From the NCBI RefSeq assembly GCF_013283875.1, contig NZ_CP054139.1, positions 2,852,001-2,916,000 on the forward strand: a stretch of DNA of 64,000 nt. Reading direction: 5' to 3'. The notes below the pieces were generated by a model. It worked only from the letters and a program-made list of their open reading frames with translations, had not been told where the DNA came from and did no database searches. The translations under genes and the position numbers were made by a program. Shown piece by piece: positions 51,867 to 60,520 of this stretch (positions within the stretch are counted from its first letter, which is position 1; each line of letters begins with the position of its first letter). The stretch is from Mucilaginibacter mali (lineage in GTDB: Bacteria > Bacteroidota > Bacteroidia > Sphingobacteriales > Sphingobacteriaceae).

Positions 51867-52226
51867 ATGGATAATCAACAAGCCCTTACGGGCAGCGCAG
51901 ATGCGCAACAACATTTTCTGGCCAGGCAGATCAGTATTTTTTTATTCGACCTGAAAAACGAAGCAGCCGAAAATGGTTTTAAAGCAGACGAATCATGGAC
52001 AATACAGTTAGCCACCGATGCTGAAATGGCCAGCCTGATAAGAGATCATCGTCCACTGGTATCATTAAAATTAAAACCAGAAGCTTTGCTTAATATCTAT
52101 CAAAAGGTAAAAAGTAAATTACAGCAACCCTTAAGTAAGGAAGACATAACGCTTTCAGTTACCGACCTGCAAAACGGCGAGAAAAAACATTTAGCCGCAT
52201 ATCCGATAAGGAGAGTTCGTAAATAA
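51867..52226 (+). CDS. Hypothetical protein within the cold segment
   Basis: 119 residues, not recognised. Predicted mixed helix/strand, no membrane helix, basic C-terminus (YPIRRVRK). It starts 250 bases from the divergent csp gene and ends 28 bases before the desaturase, so it is likely the first gene of the desaturase-sigma operon. Confidence 0.65.
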   Translation: MDNQQALTGSADAQQHFLARQISIFLFDLKNEAAENGFKADESWTIQLATDAEMASLIRDHRPLVSLKLKPEALLNIYQKVKSKLQQPLSKEDITLSVTDLQNGEKKHLAAYPIRRVRK

Positions 52227-52254
52227 TCGGCCACACTTATTCAAAACTAATTTT

Positions 52255-53319
52255 ATGGCTTTTTTAGATCACGTTCTGCAGCCGCCAACTTATGGCTGGC
52301 AGGATGATAATGGGCATCTGGTAAAACCAGGTAAAGCGATTCTGTTGCAAGAATTTTTCAGCAGGCTAAACCTGATTAAAAATCGCAAGAACTGGCTGCC
52401 TTTCATAAGCTGGTTAAAGGTGCTTTGCCTGGTGCCTTTTTTTGTGCTGTTCGTTTTTAAATTTTTCACCGTGTGGACGCTGCTTGCCGCATTTGTTTAT
52501 GGGATGATCATTATGGGCACGCATGGCACCGTCTGGCACCATCGGTATTGTACGCATAGGGCTTACCGTTTCAGTAATAATTTCTGGCGGTTCGTTACCC
52601 GGCACCTTACGCTTAATATCATACCTGAAGAGATCTATGTGGTTTCTCACCATGTGCACCATGCCAAATCTGACAAACCTGGCGATCCTTATAACGCTGA
52701 TGGTGGCTTTTGGTATTGCTTCCTCGCCGACGTTAATCATCAGCCCATCGCGAACGACCTTAACGAAGCCGACTACAACCGTATCAGTCGCCTGATGGTG
52801 CATACCGGGGTAAAGGGCAATAGTTATCGGCAGTATCAACGCTGGGGATCATACGCCAGGCCGTTGGCTACGTTGATCACCTGGCTGGTCAACTGGTGTT
52901 TCTGGTACGCCGCGTTTTATCTGGCGGGGGGACATGCCTTGGCATGTTCGCTGTTTGCTGCCGCAGGCGTTTGGGCGATTGGCGTACGTACGTTTAATTA
53001 CGATGGCCATGGCCATGGAAAAGACAAACAACGTGAAGGCGTAGACTATCACCGCGACGACAAATCAATCAACCAGTTGTGGCCGGGTTTTGTGGCCGGC
53101 GAATGGCATAACAACCATCACCTCTATCCAAAAAGTGCCCGCAGCGGGTTCAAATCTTATCAATTGGATACAGCCTGGCTGTACATACGCCTGCTTTATC
53201 TTTTGGGCGCTGTAACAAGTTACCGGGATGATAAGCAGAATTTCCTTAACAAATATATCCACCATAACCCTGGACATTCTGTTTATGAGACAGTTAAAGA
53301 TCACACCGTCGATTACTAA
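52255..53319 (+). CDS. Membrane fatty acid desaturase
   Basis: 354 residues, four membrane helices. The three His boxes of acyl desaturases are present: HHRYCTH (HxxxxH type), HHVHHAK and EWHNNHHLYP. Diiron enzyme that puts a double bond (probably delta-9) into acyl chains and raises membrane fluidity in the cold. The last 35 bases overlap the sigma factor gene. Confidence 0.9.
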   Translation: MAFLDHVLQPPTYGWQDDNGHLVKPGKAILLQEFFSRLNLIKNRKNWLPFISWLKVLCLVPFFVLFVFKFFTVWTLLAAFVYGMIIMGTHGTVWHHRYCTHRAYRFSNNFWRFVTRHLTLNIIPEEIYVVSHHVHHAKSDKPGDPYNADGGFWYCFLADVNHQPIANDLNEADYNRISRLMVHTGVKGNSYRQYQRWGSYARPLATLITWLVNWCFWYAAFYLAGGHALACSLFAAAGVWAIGVRTFNYDGHGHGKDKQREGVDYHRDDKSINQLWPGFVAGEWHNNHHLYPKSARSGFKSYQLDTAWLYIRLLYLLGAVTSYRDDKQNFLNKYIHHNPGHSVYETVKDHTVDY

Positions 53320-54142
53320 CCGCGACAGCCAGTCGCTGGATCAGTATCTGAACGACATCAGCAAGATTGACATGATCACGGCCGATGAAGAGGTGACGCT
53401 AACACAGCTGATTCGCGATGGCGACCAGGCTGCACTGCATAGGCTAACCCGGGCCAACCTGCGTTTCGTGGTATCCGTTTCTAAAAAGTTTCAGAATCAA
53501 GGGCTATCGCTTAACGATCTGATCAGCGAAGGTAACCTGGGGCTAATCAAGGCGGCACAGCGTTTTGATGAAACTAAAGGTTTTAAATTTATTTCTTATG
53601 CAGTGTGGTGGATACGTCAGGGAATTTTACAAGCTATTGCCGAGCAATCACGACTGGTGCGTTTACCGCTTAACCAGATCAGTGCATTAAACCGGTTGTA
53701 TCGCACAGCTTCACGGTTGGAGCAGGAGTTTGAGCGCGAGCCATCTGTTGAAGAATTAGCAGCGGCCGTAGATCGGACGACGGAAAGCGTTGCGGACATT
53801 ATGAGTAAATCCCGCCGTTCATTATCACTGGATGCCAGTATTAGCGATGAAACTGAAAACTCCCTGATGGATATACTGTCCTGTGACGGAAAAGCAACTG
53901 ACGACCAGCTGATGAAAGAATCATTATCGGCCACTATAGACGATGCCTTAATACAATTACCTGATCGGGAACGGACAATACTGATGCTTTTCTTCGGGAT
54001 TGGCTATCCGCAGCCCTATACGCTGGAAGAAATCGGTACACGCTATCAGCTTACCCGTGAACGGGTGAGGCAATTAAAAGATAAAGCGCTCCAACACTTA
54101 CGTCATTATGCCCGAAAACACGAAATGTTCAAATATCTGTAG
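53285..54142 (+). CDS. RpoD-type sigma factor, paralogue of the primary sigma
   Basis: 285 residues, the short RpoD form of the phylum, with region 1.2 (MRQLKITPSITNRDSQSLDQYL), region 2 (NLRFVVSVSKKFQNQGLSLNDLI and the -10 binding FISYAVWWIRQGIL), region 3 and region 4.2 (LTRERVRQLKDKALQHLR). Divergence in region 3 and the C-terminus from the conserved primary sigma, and its place beside cold genes, suggest a group 2 alternative sigma. Translation begins inside the desaturase gene. Confidence 0.85.
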   Translation: MRQLKITPSITNRDSQSLDQYLNDISKIDMITADEEVTLTQLIRDGDQAALHRLTRANLRFVVSVSKKFQNQGLSLNDLISEGNLGLIKAAQRFDETKGFKFISYAVWWIRQGILQAIAEQSRLVRLPLNQISALNRLYRTASRLEQEFEREPSVEELAAAVDRTTESVADIMSKSRRSLSLDASISDETENSLMDILSCDGKATDDQLMKESLSATIDDALIQLPDRERTILMLFFGIGYPQPYTLEEIGTRYQLTRERVRQLKDKALQHLRHYARKHEMFKYL

Positions 54143-54172
54143 AGTTAAGGTTCGACATTTCATAATGAAATT

Positions 54173-54211
54173 AACAGCTTAACGGATGCCAGGCCGGTTA
54201 AGCTGTTTTTT
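54173..54211 (+). terminator. Intrinsic terminator after the sigma gene
   Basis: Stem AACAGCTTAAC / GTTAAGCTGTT with a 13-base loop, followed by a T run. Confidence 0.88.
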
Positions 54212-54448
54212 CACATCAACCACCGTTGTACCTGCTACCATTACCGCAGCTTTGAGTTTAGATAGACAAGTAAACTGAAGGTTTTCTTTAACATAAAATG
54301 CTGAATTAAGATTGAACAAAATTCGACGCGCAGCCCTTACAAATCAAGATGTTATATTATTTAATATATTGATCATCAACTATTTATTACACTTTTAGAG
54401 GGCGGTAAAAATACTTCTTTATATGAACTTTTTGTAAAAGCAGCAGAA

Positions 54449-54486
54449 ATAAAAACGCCTCTAAATCATTGATTTAGAGGCGTTTG
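54449..54486 (-). terminator. tRNA-Ser terminator
   Basis: Minus-strand stem AAACGCCTCTAAATCA / TGATTTAGAGGCGTTT with T run, 24 bases beyond the tRNA 3' end. Confidence 0.88.
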
Positions 54487-54509
54487 ATAACCTTTGATAT
54501 TCGTCTAAG

Positions 54510-54596
54510 CGGTGAGGGAGGGATTCGAACCCTCGGTACAGTTTCCCGTACGTCAGTTTAGCAAACTGATCCTTTCGGCCTCTCAGGCACCTCACC
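54510..54596 (-). tRNA. tRNA-Ser(GCT)
   Basis: 87 nt class II tRNA: acceptor GGTGAGG / CCTCACC, anticodon stem-loop TCAGT-TTGCTAA-ACTGA with GCT, a long variable arm, and T arm GAGGGTTCGAATCCCTC. Discriminator G; CCA not encoded. Confidence 0.96.
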
Positions 54597-54631
54597 AGTG
54601 TTAAATAAATGTTCCCTTTTTTTCGGGACTG

Positions 54632-54660
54632 CAAATATAGCAATTCAAGTTACCCGTCAA
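54632..54660 (-). promoter_or_regulatory. tRNA-Ser promoter
   Basis: TTG (54658-54660), 18 bases, TATATTTG (54632-54639) on the minus strand, about 36 bases before the tRNA. Confidence 0.8.
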
Positions 54661-54765
54661 AAAAAAAATTGGATTTTGCTCAAAGTATTCCTCCCCGTTT
54701 GAGTTAAGTGGCTGAATTTGTTGGAAAAAGATTTTCACGCACCCTTCCCATACCCTTAAAAAACA

Positions 54766-56832
54766 TCAATAATCTATACGCACGTGGTAAATGCTCATCA
54801 GCATTTTCTTAAAAATGGTTTTTATTGTTTCAATATCCTTTAGGGTGATATTGCTATCGTTCAACTGGCCCTGGTTCAGTTTATAACTCACAATGCGGTC
54901 AACCAGATCGTTAATACTCTGCTCATCCGGCTCACGTAATGATCGTGAAGCCGCTTCTACAGAATCGGCCAGCATCAGCACACCGGTTTCTTTAGAGAAT
55001 GGGATCGGGCCGGGATAGCGGAAGATGTTTTCGTCTATAAGTTTCTCCGGGAAGTTCTTCAGGTACGATTGATAGAAGTAATCTACCCGGGTATTACCGT
55101 GGTGGGTGCGTATAAAGTCGATCACTATTTCGGGCAGGCGCTCCTTACGGGCCATTTCGATACCGTTACTTACATGCCGGATAATGATCTGCGCGCTTTC
55201 CTCGTACGAGAGTTTATCATGCGGATTAAAGCCCGAATTTTGATTCTCGATAAAATACAGCGGGTTTTCTATCTTACCGATATCATGATACAAAGCCCCT
55301 GCCCTCACCAGCAACGAATTACCGCCAATGGTATAAATAGCATTCTCGGCCAGGTTAGCTACCTGTAGCGAGTGTTGAAAGGTACCCGGCGCGTTGAAGG
55401 CCAATTGACGCAGTAATGGCGCGTTGGTATTGGTCAGTTCTATCAGGGTGATCTCGGATGTGATCTGGAACACCTGCTCGAAAGCATAAATAAGCGGATA
55501 AGCCAGCAGGGTGAGCAGCACACTCACCACAAATGGGAAGAAATCCATCCACTCGATATTGATGAAAGTACCCTCGCGGATAAAGCAGATGCCGATGAAC
55601 GACACAAAGTAAGTGAACGTGATGATCAATGCAGATACCAGGAACTGATCTCGCCGTACCAGGTTTTTTATACTATAGATAGCCACCATCCCCGCCGTGA
55701 TCTCGAAGTATGCGAACTCAAAACTGTTTGGTACAAAGAAACCCGCTATCAACACCACCAGCAGGTGGATATTCAGCGCCAAACGGGTATCAAACAAAAT
55801 ACGGATGATAATGGGTACTATACAATAAGGTATATAGTAAATGCTGGGCAACTGTACCCTGATAGACCATGATAGCGTGGCCAGCATAGCAGTAACCACA
55901 AGCAATATTAAACTCACTAAACGGTTATCGGCATAAATATCCTTACGGAAAAGGTACAGGAATATCATTAGCAAACCAACCGCTATGGCTACCAGTAAAA
56001 ATTGACCTAACAGTACCAGGTTAGGATTACCGTTAACGCGGGCATTATCCTCGAAAGCCTTTTTGTACGATTCCAGCTTTTGATAAACCTCATCGTTAAT
56101 AACCGACCCTTTGGCTACAATCACTTCCCCCTTTTGCACCATGCCACGTGTAAGGGACAAGCCGTCCAGCACCTCATTTTCAAACTTTTGGGTCAGTTTA
56201 TCATCGTAGCTTAGGGTATTCTGGATCCTGTCATCAATAATATCCAACAAAAAAGCTTTATTAATATCGGGGCTTGCCTGCAATTGCTGGTTACAATAGG
56301 CCATTGCACGTTCGTGAGTGTACAGGTCGGTAGTGTTTTTATCTGTGGCGATATTTTTAAACAGGATACGTATGGTATAATTGCCATCGCCATGCTGGTA
56401 TTTTGATACCAGTGTTAAAACACCGCTGTTATAAATGGTTTTAAGCAGGTTATATCCGGTTGTTAAATAACGCTCTTTCAGCCGTTCGTTAATACCGGCA
56501 TTATGCCATTTTATTTCGAAATCATTTTTATAACCATTCAGTTGCTGATCGGGCACATCGGGCAGTAACTGGTAGATAGGCGTAATAGTGCGTAGCGCCG
56601 CGTCCTGATCGGTGGCCAGTTCCTGGCTGGTTTTCAGAATGGCGAAGTTATAGGGCGATACCAGATCTTTTTGGTTCCAGATGCGGCCCTTCTCGTACTC
56701 GTAACGGAATTTAGCCTGCTTGGGGAGTGTGTATACGATCAGGCATATACTCAACAGCATCATGAAATACTTGATATTACGGGCGTATTTCCTAAACAAT
56801 GCCCTTTGGCGCGATGCTGATAGTGTAGCCAT
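54766..56832 (-). CDS. 7TM-HD phosphohydrolase (PgpH/YqfF-like)
   Basis: 688 residues. One N-terminal helix, an extracytoplasmic 7TMR-HDED domain (about 45-270), seven membrane helices (about 275-470) and a C-terminal HD domain with LYHDIGKIENPLYF. PgpH-type proteins hydrolyse cyclic di-AMP, linking an outer sensor to K+ and wall homeostasis. Its distance from the start codon of the SPFH gene is 111 bases, divergent. Confidence 0.92.
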   Translation of the reverse strand: MATLSASRQRALFRKYARNIKYFMMLLSICLIVYTLPKQAKFRYEYEKGRIWNQKDLVSPYNFAILKTSQELATDQDAALRTITPIYQLLPDVPDQQLNGYKNDFEIKWHNAGINERLKERYLTTGYNLLKTIYNSGVLTLVSKYQHGDGNYTIRILFKNIATDKNTTDLYTHERAMAYCNQQLQASPDINKAFLLDIIDDRIQNTLSYDDKLTQKFENEVLDGLSLTRGMVQKGEVIVAKGSVINDEVYQKLESYKKAFEDNARVNGNPNLVLLGQFLLVAIAVGLLMIFLYLFRKDIYADNRLVSLILLVVTAMLATLSWSIRVQLPSIYYIPYCIVPIIIRILFDTRLALNIHLLVVLIAGFFVPNSFEFAYFEITAGMVAIYSIKNLVRRDQFLVSALIITFTYFVSFIGICFIREGTFINIEWMDFFPFVVSVLLTLLAYPLIYAFEQVFQITSEITLIELTNTNAPLLRQLAFNAPGTFQHSLQVANLAENAIYTIGGNSLLVRAGALYHDIGKIENPLYFIENQNSGFNPHDKLSYEESAQIIIRHVSNGIEMARKERLPEIVIDFIRTHHGNTRVDYFYQSYLKNFPEKLIDENIFRYPGPIPFSKETGVLMLADSVEAASRSLREPDEQSINDLVDRIVSYKLNQGQLNDSNITLKDIETIKTIFKKMLMSIYHVRIDY

Positions 56833-56906
56833 TTACCTGTTTAATACAGCAAAATTAGCAAGATAAAATTATTAACCTATTTTACTTGCATTTATGCTTT
56901 TTAGTT

Positions 56907-56925
56907 TGATATCTTTATGATATCA
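56907..56925. promoter_or_regulatory. Palindrome overlapping a promoter, possible RHH operator
   Basis: TGATATC-TTTAT-GATATCA, perfect 7-bp arms, ends 18 bases before the SPFH start codon. It overlaps TATCTTTA, a near match to the -7 element. It could be bound by the ribbon-helix-helix protein of the same operon. Confidence 0.45.
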
Positions 56926-56943
56926 TTTTAAATCATAATTATC

Positions 56944-57798
56944 ATGGAATCTGAAAAATCGACCAAACCCATCTCCGGCTATTTTATGCTGATGGTTTTT
57001 ATTATTTTAGTAATACTCGCTATAACCATGGGCACGATGCAGGTACCTGCCGCAAGCGTGGTATTGGGCATAACCGGCTTTCTGCTACTGCCCGGCTTTA
57101 TAGTAGTAAATCCTAACGAATCGAAAGTACTTACGCTTTTTGGCAGCTATGTGGGCACAGTTAAAGTAACCGGCTTTCATTGGGTAAACCCGTTCACGGT
57201 AAAAAAGCGCTTATCGTTACGCGCCTTTAACCTTAATGGCCAGCAATTAAAGGTGAACGATAAGATCGGCAACCCTATCGAGATAGCCGCTGTAATTGTT
57301 TGGCAGGTAAAGGATACCGCTAAAGCCACCTTCGCTGTCGAGAATTATATTCAATACGTAAATATCCAAAGTGAAGCGGCTGTACGACACCTCGCTAATT
57401 CATTCCCCTATGATAACCTGGAGGATGAAACAGCTACAGTAACCCTGCGCGATGGCGCCGAGCAAGTAAGCCTGATGCTGGAACAGGAACTGACCGACCG
57501 TCTGTCGCGCGCCGGTATCGAGGTATTGGAAGCCCGTATATCGCACCTGGCCTATGCACCAGAGATCGCGAATGCCATGTTACAACGCCAACAGGCATCG
57601 GCTATTATCGCCGCCCGTAAACTGATTGTTGAAGGCGCAGTAAGTATTGTGGAGATGGCATTAGACCGTTTATCTGAAAAGAACATTGTAGAACTGGATG
57701 AGGAACGTAAAGCCAGCATGGTAAGCAACCTGCTGGTTGTGCTTTGCGGCGAACGCGCGGTATCGCCGGTAATTAATACAGGTACCTTATATAATTAA
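56944..57798 (+). CDS. SPFH/Band 7 domain protein
   Basis: 284 residues. Two hydrophobic segments at about 14-55 and an SPFH domain from about 60 ([23 protein letters not shown], in two parts) with a C-terminal helical region ending near 260. Membrane scaffold protein of the stomatin/slipin group. First gene of a three-gene operon. Confidence 0.9.
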   Translation: MESEKSTKPISGYFMLMVFIILVILAITMGTMQVPAASVVLGITGFLLLPGFIVVNPNESKVLTLFGSYVGTVKVTGFHWVNPFTVKKRLSLRAFNLNGQQLKVNDKIGNPIEIAAVIVWQVKDTAKATFAVENYIQYVNIQSEAAVRHLANSFPYDNLEDETATVTLRDGAEQVSLMLEQELTDRLSRAGIEVLEARISHLAYAPEIANAMLQRQQASAIIAARKLIVEGAVSIVEMALDRLSEKNIVELDEERKASMVSNLLVVLCGERAVSPVINTGTLYN

Positions 57799-57802
57799 TA
57801 CC

Positions 57803-58333
57803 ATGGACAATTATTTCAGGCCGTTCGATCAGCTTCGCGTTAATGAGTTAATGGTGAACCGGATCGGCTATTTTCGTCCATCGTACGAGTTGAACGATGG
57901 CCAGTTCATCTATGCTAAATTAAGCACCGCAGGCTGGTTTAAGCCAACCGCCATTTTAGAAACAGCCGACAATCGTTGGGAACTTGTACCGAAAGGATTG
58001 TTCAGGCGTACATTGTACATCAATAAGTCAGCCACGGAAAATATTGGTTCTGTTAAGCCCGAAGCATGGACCCGTAAAATAAGCCTGGGTATGAACGATG
58101 GCTTCCAGGCTCACTTCACCAGTAAAAAGGTATTTTCGCGCACAGTTTATTTAAACAGCGACCAATACGGCGATATGTTTAGTATAGAGCCCAACCTTTG
58201 GAAGTTTAAAATGCCTTTTCGTGTTACCTTTAACCGCGACATACTAAAACAGGTACCCGAAATAGGCATGTATATGCTAATCGGTATTTACATGGTGCTT
58301 TTGCGCCAGCAACAGGCAGCCGCAGCGCATTAA
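57803..58333 (+). CDS. Unknown protein between SPFH and RHH genes
   Basis: 176 residues, not recognised. A beta-rich body and a hydrophobic C-terminal segment (about 153-168, GMYMLIGIYMVLL) that may anchor it. Starts 4 bases after the SPFH stop, so it is in the same operon. Confidence 0.7.
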   Translation: MDNYFRPFDQLRVNELMVNRIGYFRPSYELNDGQFIYAKLSTAGWFKPTAILETADNRWELVPKGLFRRTLYINKSATENIGSVKPEAWTRKISLGMNDGFQAHFTSKKVFSRTVYLNSDQYGDMFSIEPNLWKFKMPFRVTFNRDILKQVPEIGMYMLIGIYMVLLRQQQAAAAH

Positions 58334-58340
58334 AATTATT

Positions 58341-58508
58341 ATGGCCGAGAAGAAACCATTTGTATTACGCGTAAATCCTGAAATGCTGAAGGAGATAGAG
58401 GCCTGGGCTAACGACGAGTTTCGGAGCACCAATGGCCAGATAGAATATCTTTTACAGCAAGCCATCAACGTGCGCAAAAAAGGGAACAAAAAGAAAAAGC
58501 CGGAATAA
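58341..58508 (+). CDS. Arc-like ribbon-helix-helix DNA-binding protein
   Basis: 55 residues. MAEKKPFVLRVNPEMLKEIE (beta strand and first helix) is followed by NGQIEYLLQQAINV (second helix) and a Lys-rich tail: an Arc/MetJ-type dimeric DNA-binding fold. It starts 7 bases after the preceding stop codon. Arc-like genes are frequently next to SPFH genes. It probably autoregulates the operon. Confidence 0.85.
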   Translation: MAEKKPFVLRVNPEMLKEIEAWANDEFRSTNGQIEYLLQQAINVRKKGNKKKKPE

Positions 58509-58513
58509 AATAA

Positions 58514-58632
58514 TTTAACCACAGAGGTCACGGAGCGAGAAACACGGAGATCACAGAGATATGCAAATTAAATATTGAGTTCGCAAGGCTCTGTGCCCTC
58601 CGTGAAAATCTCTGTGCCCTCTGTGGTTAAAA
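58514..58632. repeat. Palindromic intergenic repeat (ACCACAGAGG family)
   Basis: Outer arms TTTAACCACAGAGGTCACG and the reverse complement of CTCTGTGCCCTCTGTGGTTAAA pair with two mismatches; the inner words CACGGAG and CTCCGTG also pair. It can fold into a long cruciform. Located right after the RHH gene. Confidence 0.8.
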
Positions 58633-58727
58633 TCACCCACCATTCTTTCACCACAAGAAATTCCATATCATACAACACAATATAATTTCCCACTGGTTAT
58701 ACTATCACATCAAAACTAATTGAAAAC

Positions 58728-59264
58728 ATGGATAGCATCAATCAGCAACAACCGGAACAGAATACAGAAAATTTAACAGGCACCGAAGCCTGGGCAAAAA
58801 TGAAGGAACTGGCTGAAAAAGCCGAATCCTGCTTTTTTTGCACGAATATTAAAACCGGACTGCCGCCAAACTGCCGGCCTATGTCGCCGCAAAAGATAGA
58901 CGATAACGGCGACCTGTGGTTCCTGAGTGCTAACGACAGTGTAAAAAATGCCGACATCGCCACCGACCCGATGGTGCAGCTATTCTTCCAGGCGTCGCCG
59001 CACTCGGGCTTCATGAGCGTATACGGCATCGGCAGCATCAGCGGGGATAAAGCCATTATTGATGAACTATGGGAGCCAATAATGAAAGTTTGGTTCACCG
59101 AAGGCAAGGATGATCCGCGCATCAGTGTAATTAAGGTATCGCCTACACAAGGTTATTATTGGGATAACAAGCATGGCAACGCCGTAGCGTTTGTGAAGAT
59201 GGTAGCCGGGGCTATTGTAGGGAAAACCTTTGATGATTCGATTGAAGGTGAGTTAAAGCAGTAA
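58728..59264 (+). CDS. Pyridoxamine 5'-phosphate oxidase-like protein
   Basis: 178 residues with the FMN-binding split-barrel pattern of general-stress-type PNPOx proteins (CFFCTNIKTGLPPNCRPM, DLWFLSANDSVKNADI). Flavin-linked, perhaps F420/FMN reductase; not a true PdxH. Upstream is the palindromic repeat. Confidence 0.88.
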   Translation: MDSINQQQPEQNTENLTGTEAWAKMKELAEKAESCFFCTNIKTGLPPNCRPMSPQKIDDNGDLWFLSANDSVKNADIATDPMVQLFFQASPHSGFMSVYGIGSISGDKAIIDELWEPIMKVWFTEGKDDPRISVIKVSPTQGYYWDNKHGNAVAFVKMVAGAIVGKTFDDSIEGELKQ

Positions 59265-59284
59265 GCCCCGATCCCGCAGGCCAT

Positions 59285-59390
59285 TTAGATACGAAGCAAT
59301 CTCTACACTCAAAGGTCCGACTTTATAGTCCTCCTGTATAGCTTAGAGATTGCTTCGTGCCTCGCAATAACGCGGTGGTAATTGTAATGA
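59285..59390. repeat. REP-like palindromic element (GTCATTGCGAG family)
   Basis: Arms ACGAAGCAATCTCTA (59291-59305) and TAGAGATTGCTTCGT (59344-59358) are perfect 15-bp reverse complements, followed by CCTCGCAATAACG. It separates the convergent PNPOx-like and pyrF genes and may end both transcripts. Confidence 0.75.
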
Positions 59391-59402
59391 CGTAGTGGTA
59401 AA

Positions 59403-60236
59403 CTATATCACCCCTGCCTTCTCCAACTCCTCCGCCATTTGCCGTTGCAAACTTAAAGCTTCGGCACGGGCGGCATCGGCAAAATCTTCACCGTTTGACG
59501 CGTAGATAATGGAGCGCGAGGCGTTTACCAGCAGGCCGCAATCTTTGGTCATGCCGTATTTACATACATCTTCTAAACTGCCGCCCTGCGCACCTACGCC
59601 GGGTACCAGCAAAAAGTTATCGGGCGCGTATTGGCGGATATTGGTAAACTCGGTGCTTTTGGTAGCCCCTACTACATACATAATACGGTCGGCACCGGCC
59701 CAGGTATTGGCTTTTTTAATTACAGCTTCGTACAAAAAATCATCGCCCGTTTGCAGGTACTGAAAATCTTTGCTGCCAACGGATGAAGTGAGCGCCAGGA
59801 TGATCACCCATTTGCCATCATAAGCAAGATAAGGCTTCACGCTGTCGTTACCCATATATGGGGTTACGGTAATGGCATCGAAACCCATGCCCGATTCAGC
59901 CTCATCAAAAAAAGCGCGGGCATATTTGTCGGAGGTATTGCCGATATCGCCACGCTTGGCATCAATAATATTAAGGGTATCTTTTGGCAGATATTTGCAG
60001 GTATCAATCAAAGCCTGTAAGCCCTTAATCCCATAAGCCTCGTAAAAGGCAGAATTGGGTTTGTAGGCCACACATAAGTCGGCGGTGGCATCGATGATGC
60101 GTTTGTTAAATTCGAAGATCGGGTCGGGATATGCTTTTAAAAATTCAGGGATCTTATCGATATCGGTATCCAGCCCCACACATAAAAACGATTTTTTTTT
60201 CTTGATCTCAGCTATTAATTGTTCCCTTGAAAGCAT
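59403..60236 (-). CDS. pyrF: Orotidine 5'-phosphate decarboxylase
   Basis: 277 residues, the longer type 2 form. The catalytic Lys-Asp pair is in [17 protein letters not shown], and the phosphate loop is [12 protein letters not shown]. Last step of UMP synthesis. Divergent from rho, with 284 bases between them. Confidence 0.95.
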   Translation of the reverse strand: MLSREQLIAEIKKKKSFLCVGLDTDIDKIPEFLKAYPDPIFEFNKRIIDATADLCVAYKPNSAFYEAYGIKGLQALIDTCKYLPKDTLNIIDAKRGDIGNTSDKYARAFFDEAESGMGFDAITVTPYMGNDSVKPYLAYDGKWVIILALTSSVGSKDFQYLQTGDDFLYEAVIKKANTWAGADRIMYVVGATKSTEFTNIRQYAPDNFLLVPGVGAQGGSLEDVCKYGMTKDCGLLVNASRSIIYASNGEDFADAARAEALSLQRQMAEELEKAGVI

Positions 60237-60520
60237 ATTATATTTGGTAAAATGTATTTCGCGTGTAAAAAAACTAAAAATAAACCGAAGCGTTATAGTG
60301 GTATGAAAGATATTTTATTAAAAATTTTGAAATAATAAATTATATTAACTAAAATTGCAGCGTTATCCTTTTGAATTTTTCTTGCACCAAAGAAACAATT
60401 TAAAAAATTCCACTTTATTTATTGATATAATACAGGTCTTTTTCCGTTTCGTTTGTGTGTCTGGGGTAAACAAATATCTCTCATTTTTTTAAAAATCCTT
60501 TTGAATTATAAATTCATCAC
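60237..60520. other. pyrF-rho divergent region
   Basis: 284 AT-rich bases without a gene. It contains the pyrF and rho promoters and probably a long rho leader; I did not find a full promoter consensus or a known leader structure. Confidence 0.5.

Larger units (their letters stand above)
54143..54508. other. Intergenic region between sigma gene and tRNA-Ser
   Basis: 366 bases. It holds the terminators at 54173-54211 and 54449-54486; the AT-rich space between them contains no gene that I can support. Confidence 0.6.

Noticed and set aside
50652-54508. Prophage or conjugative element at tRNA-Ser
   Set aside because: No integrase, relaxase, capsid or replication gene is present; only the tRNA-end duplication is seen.
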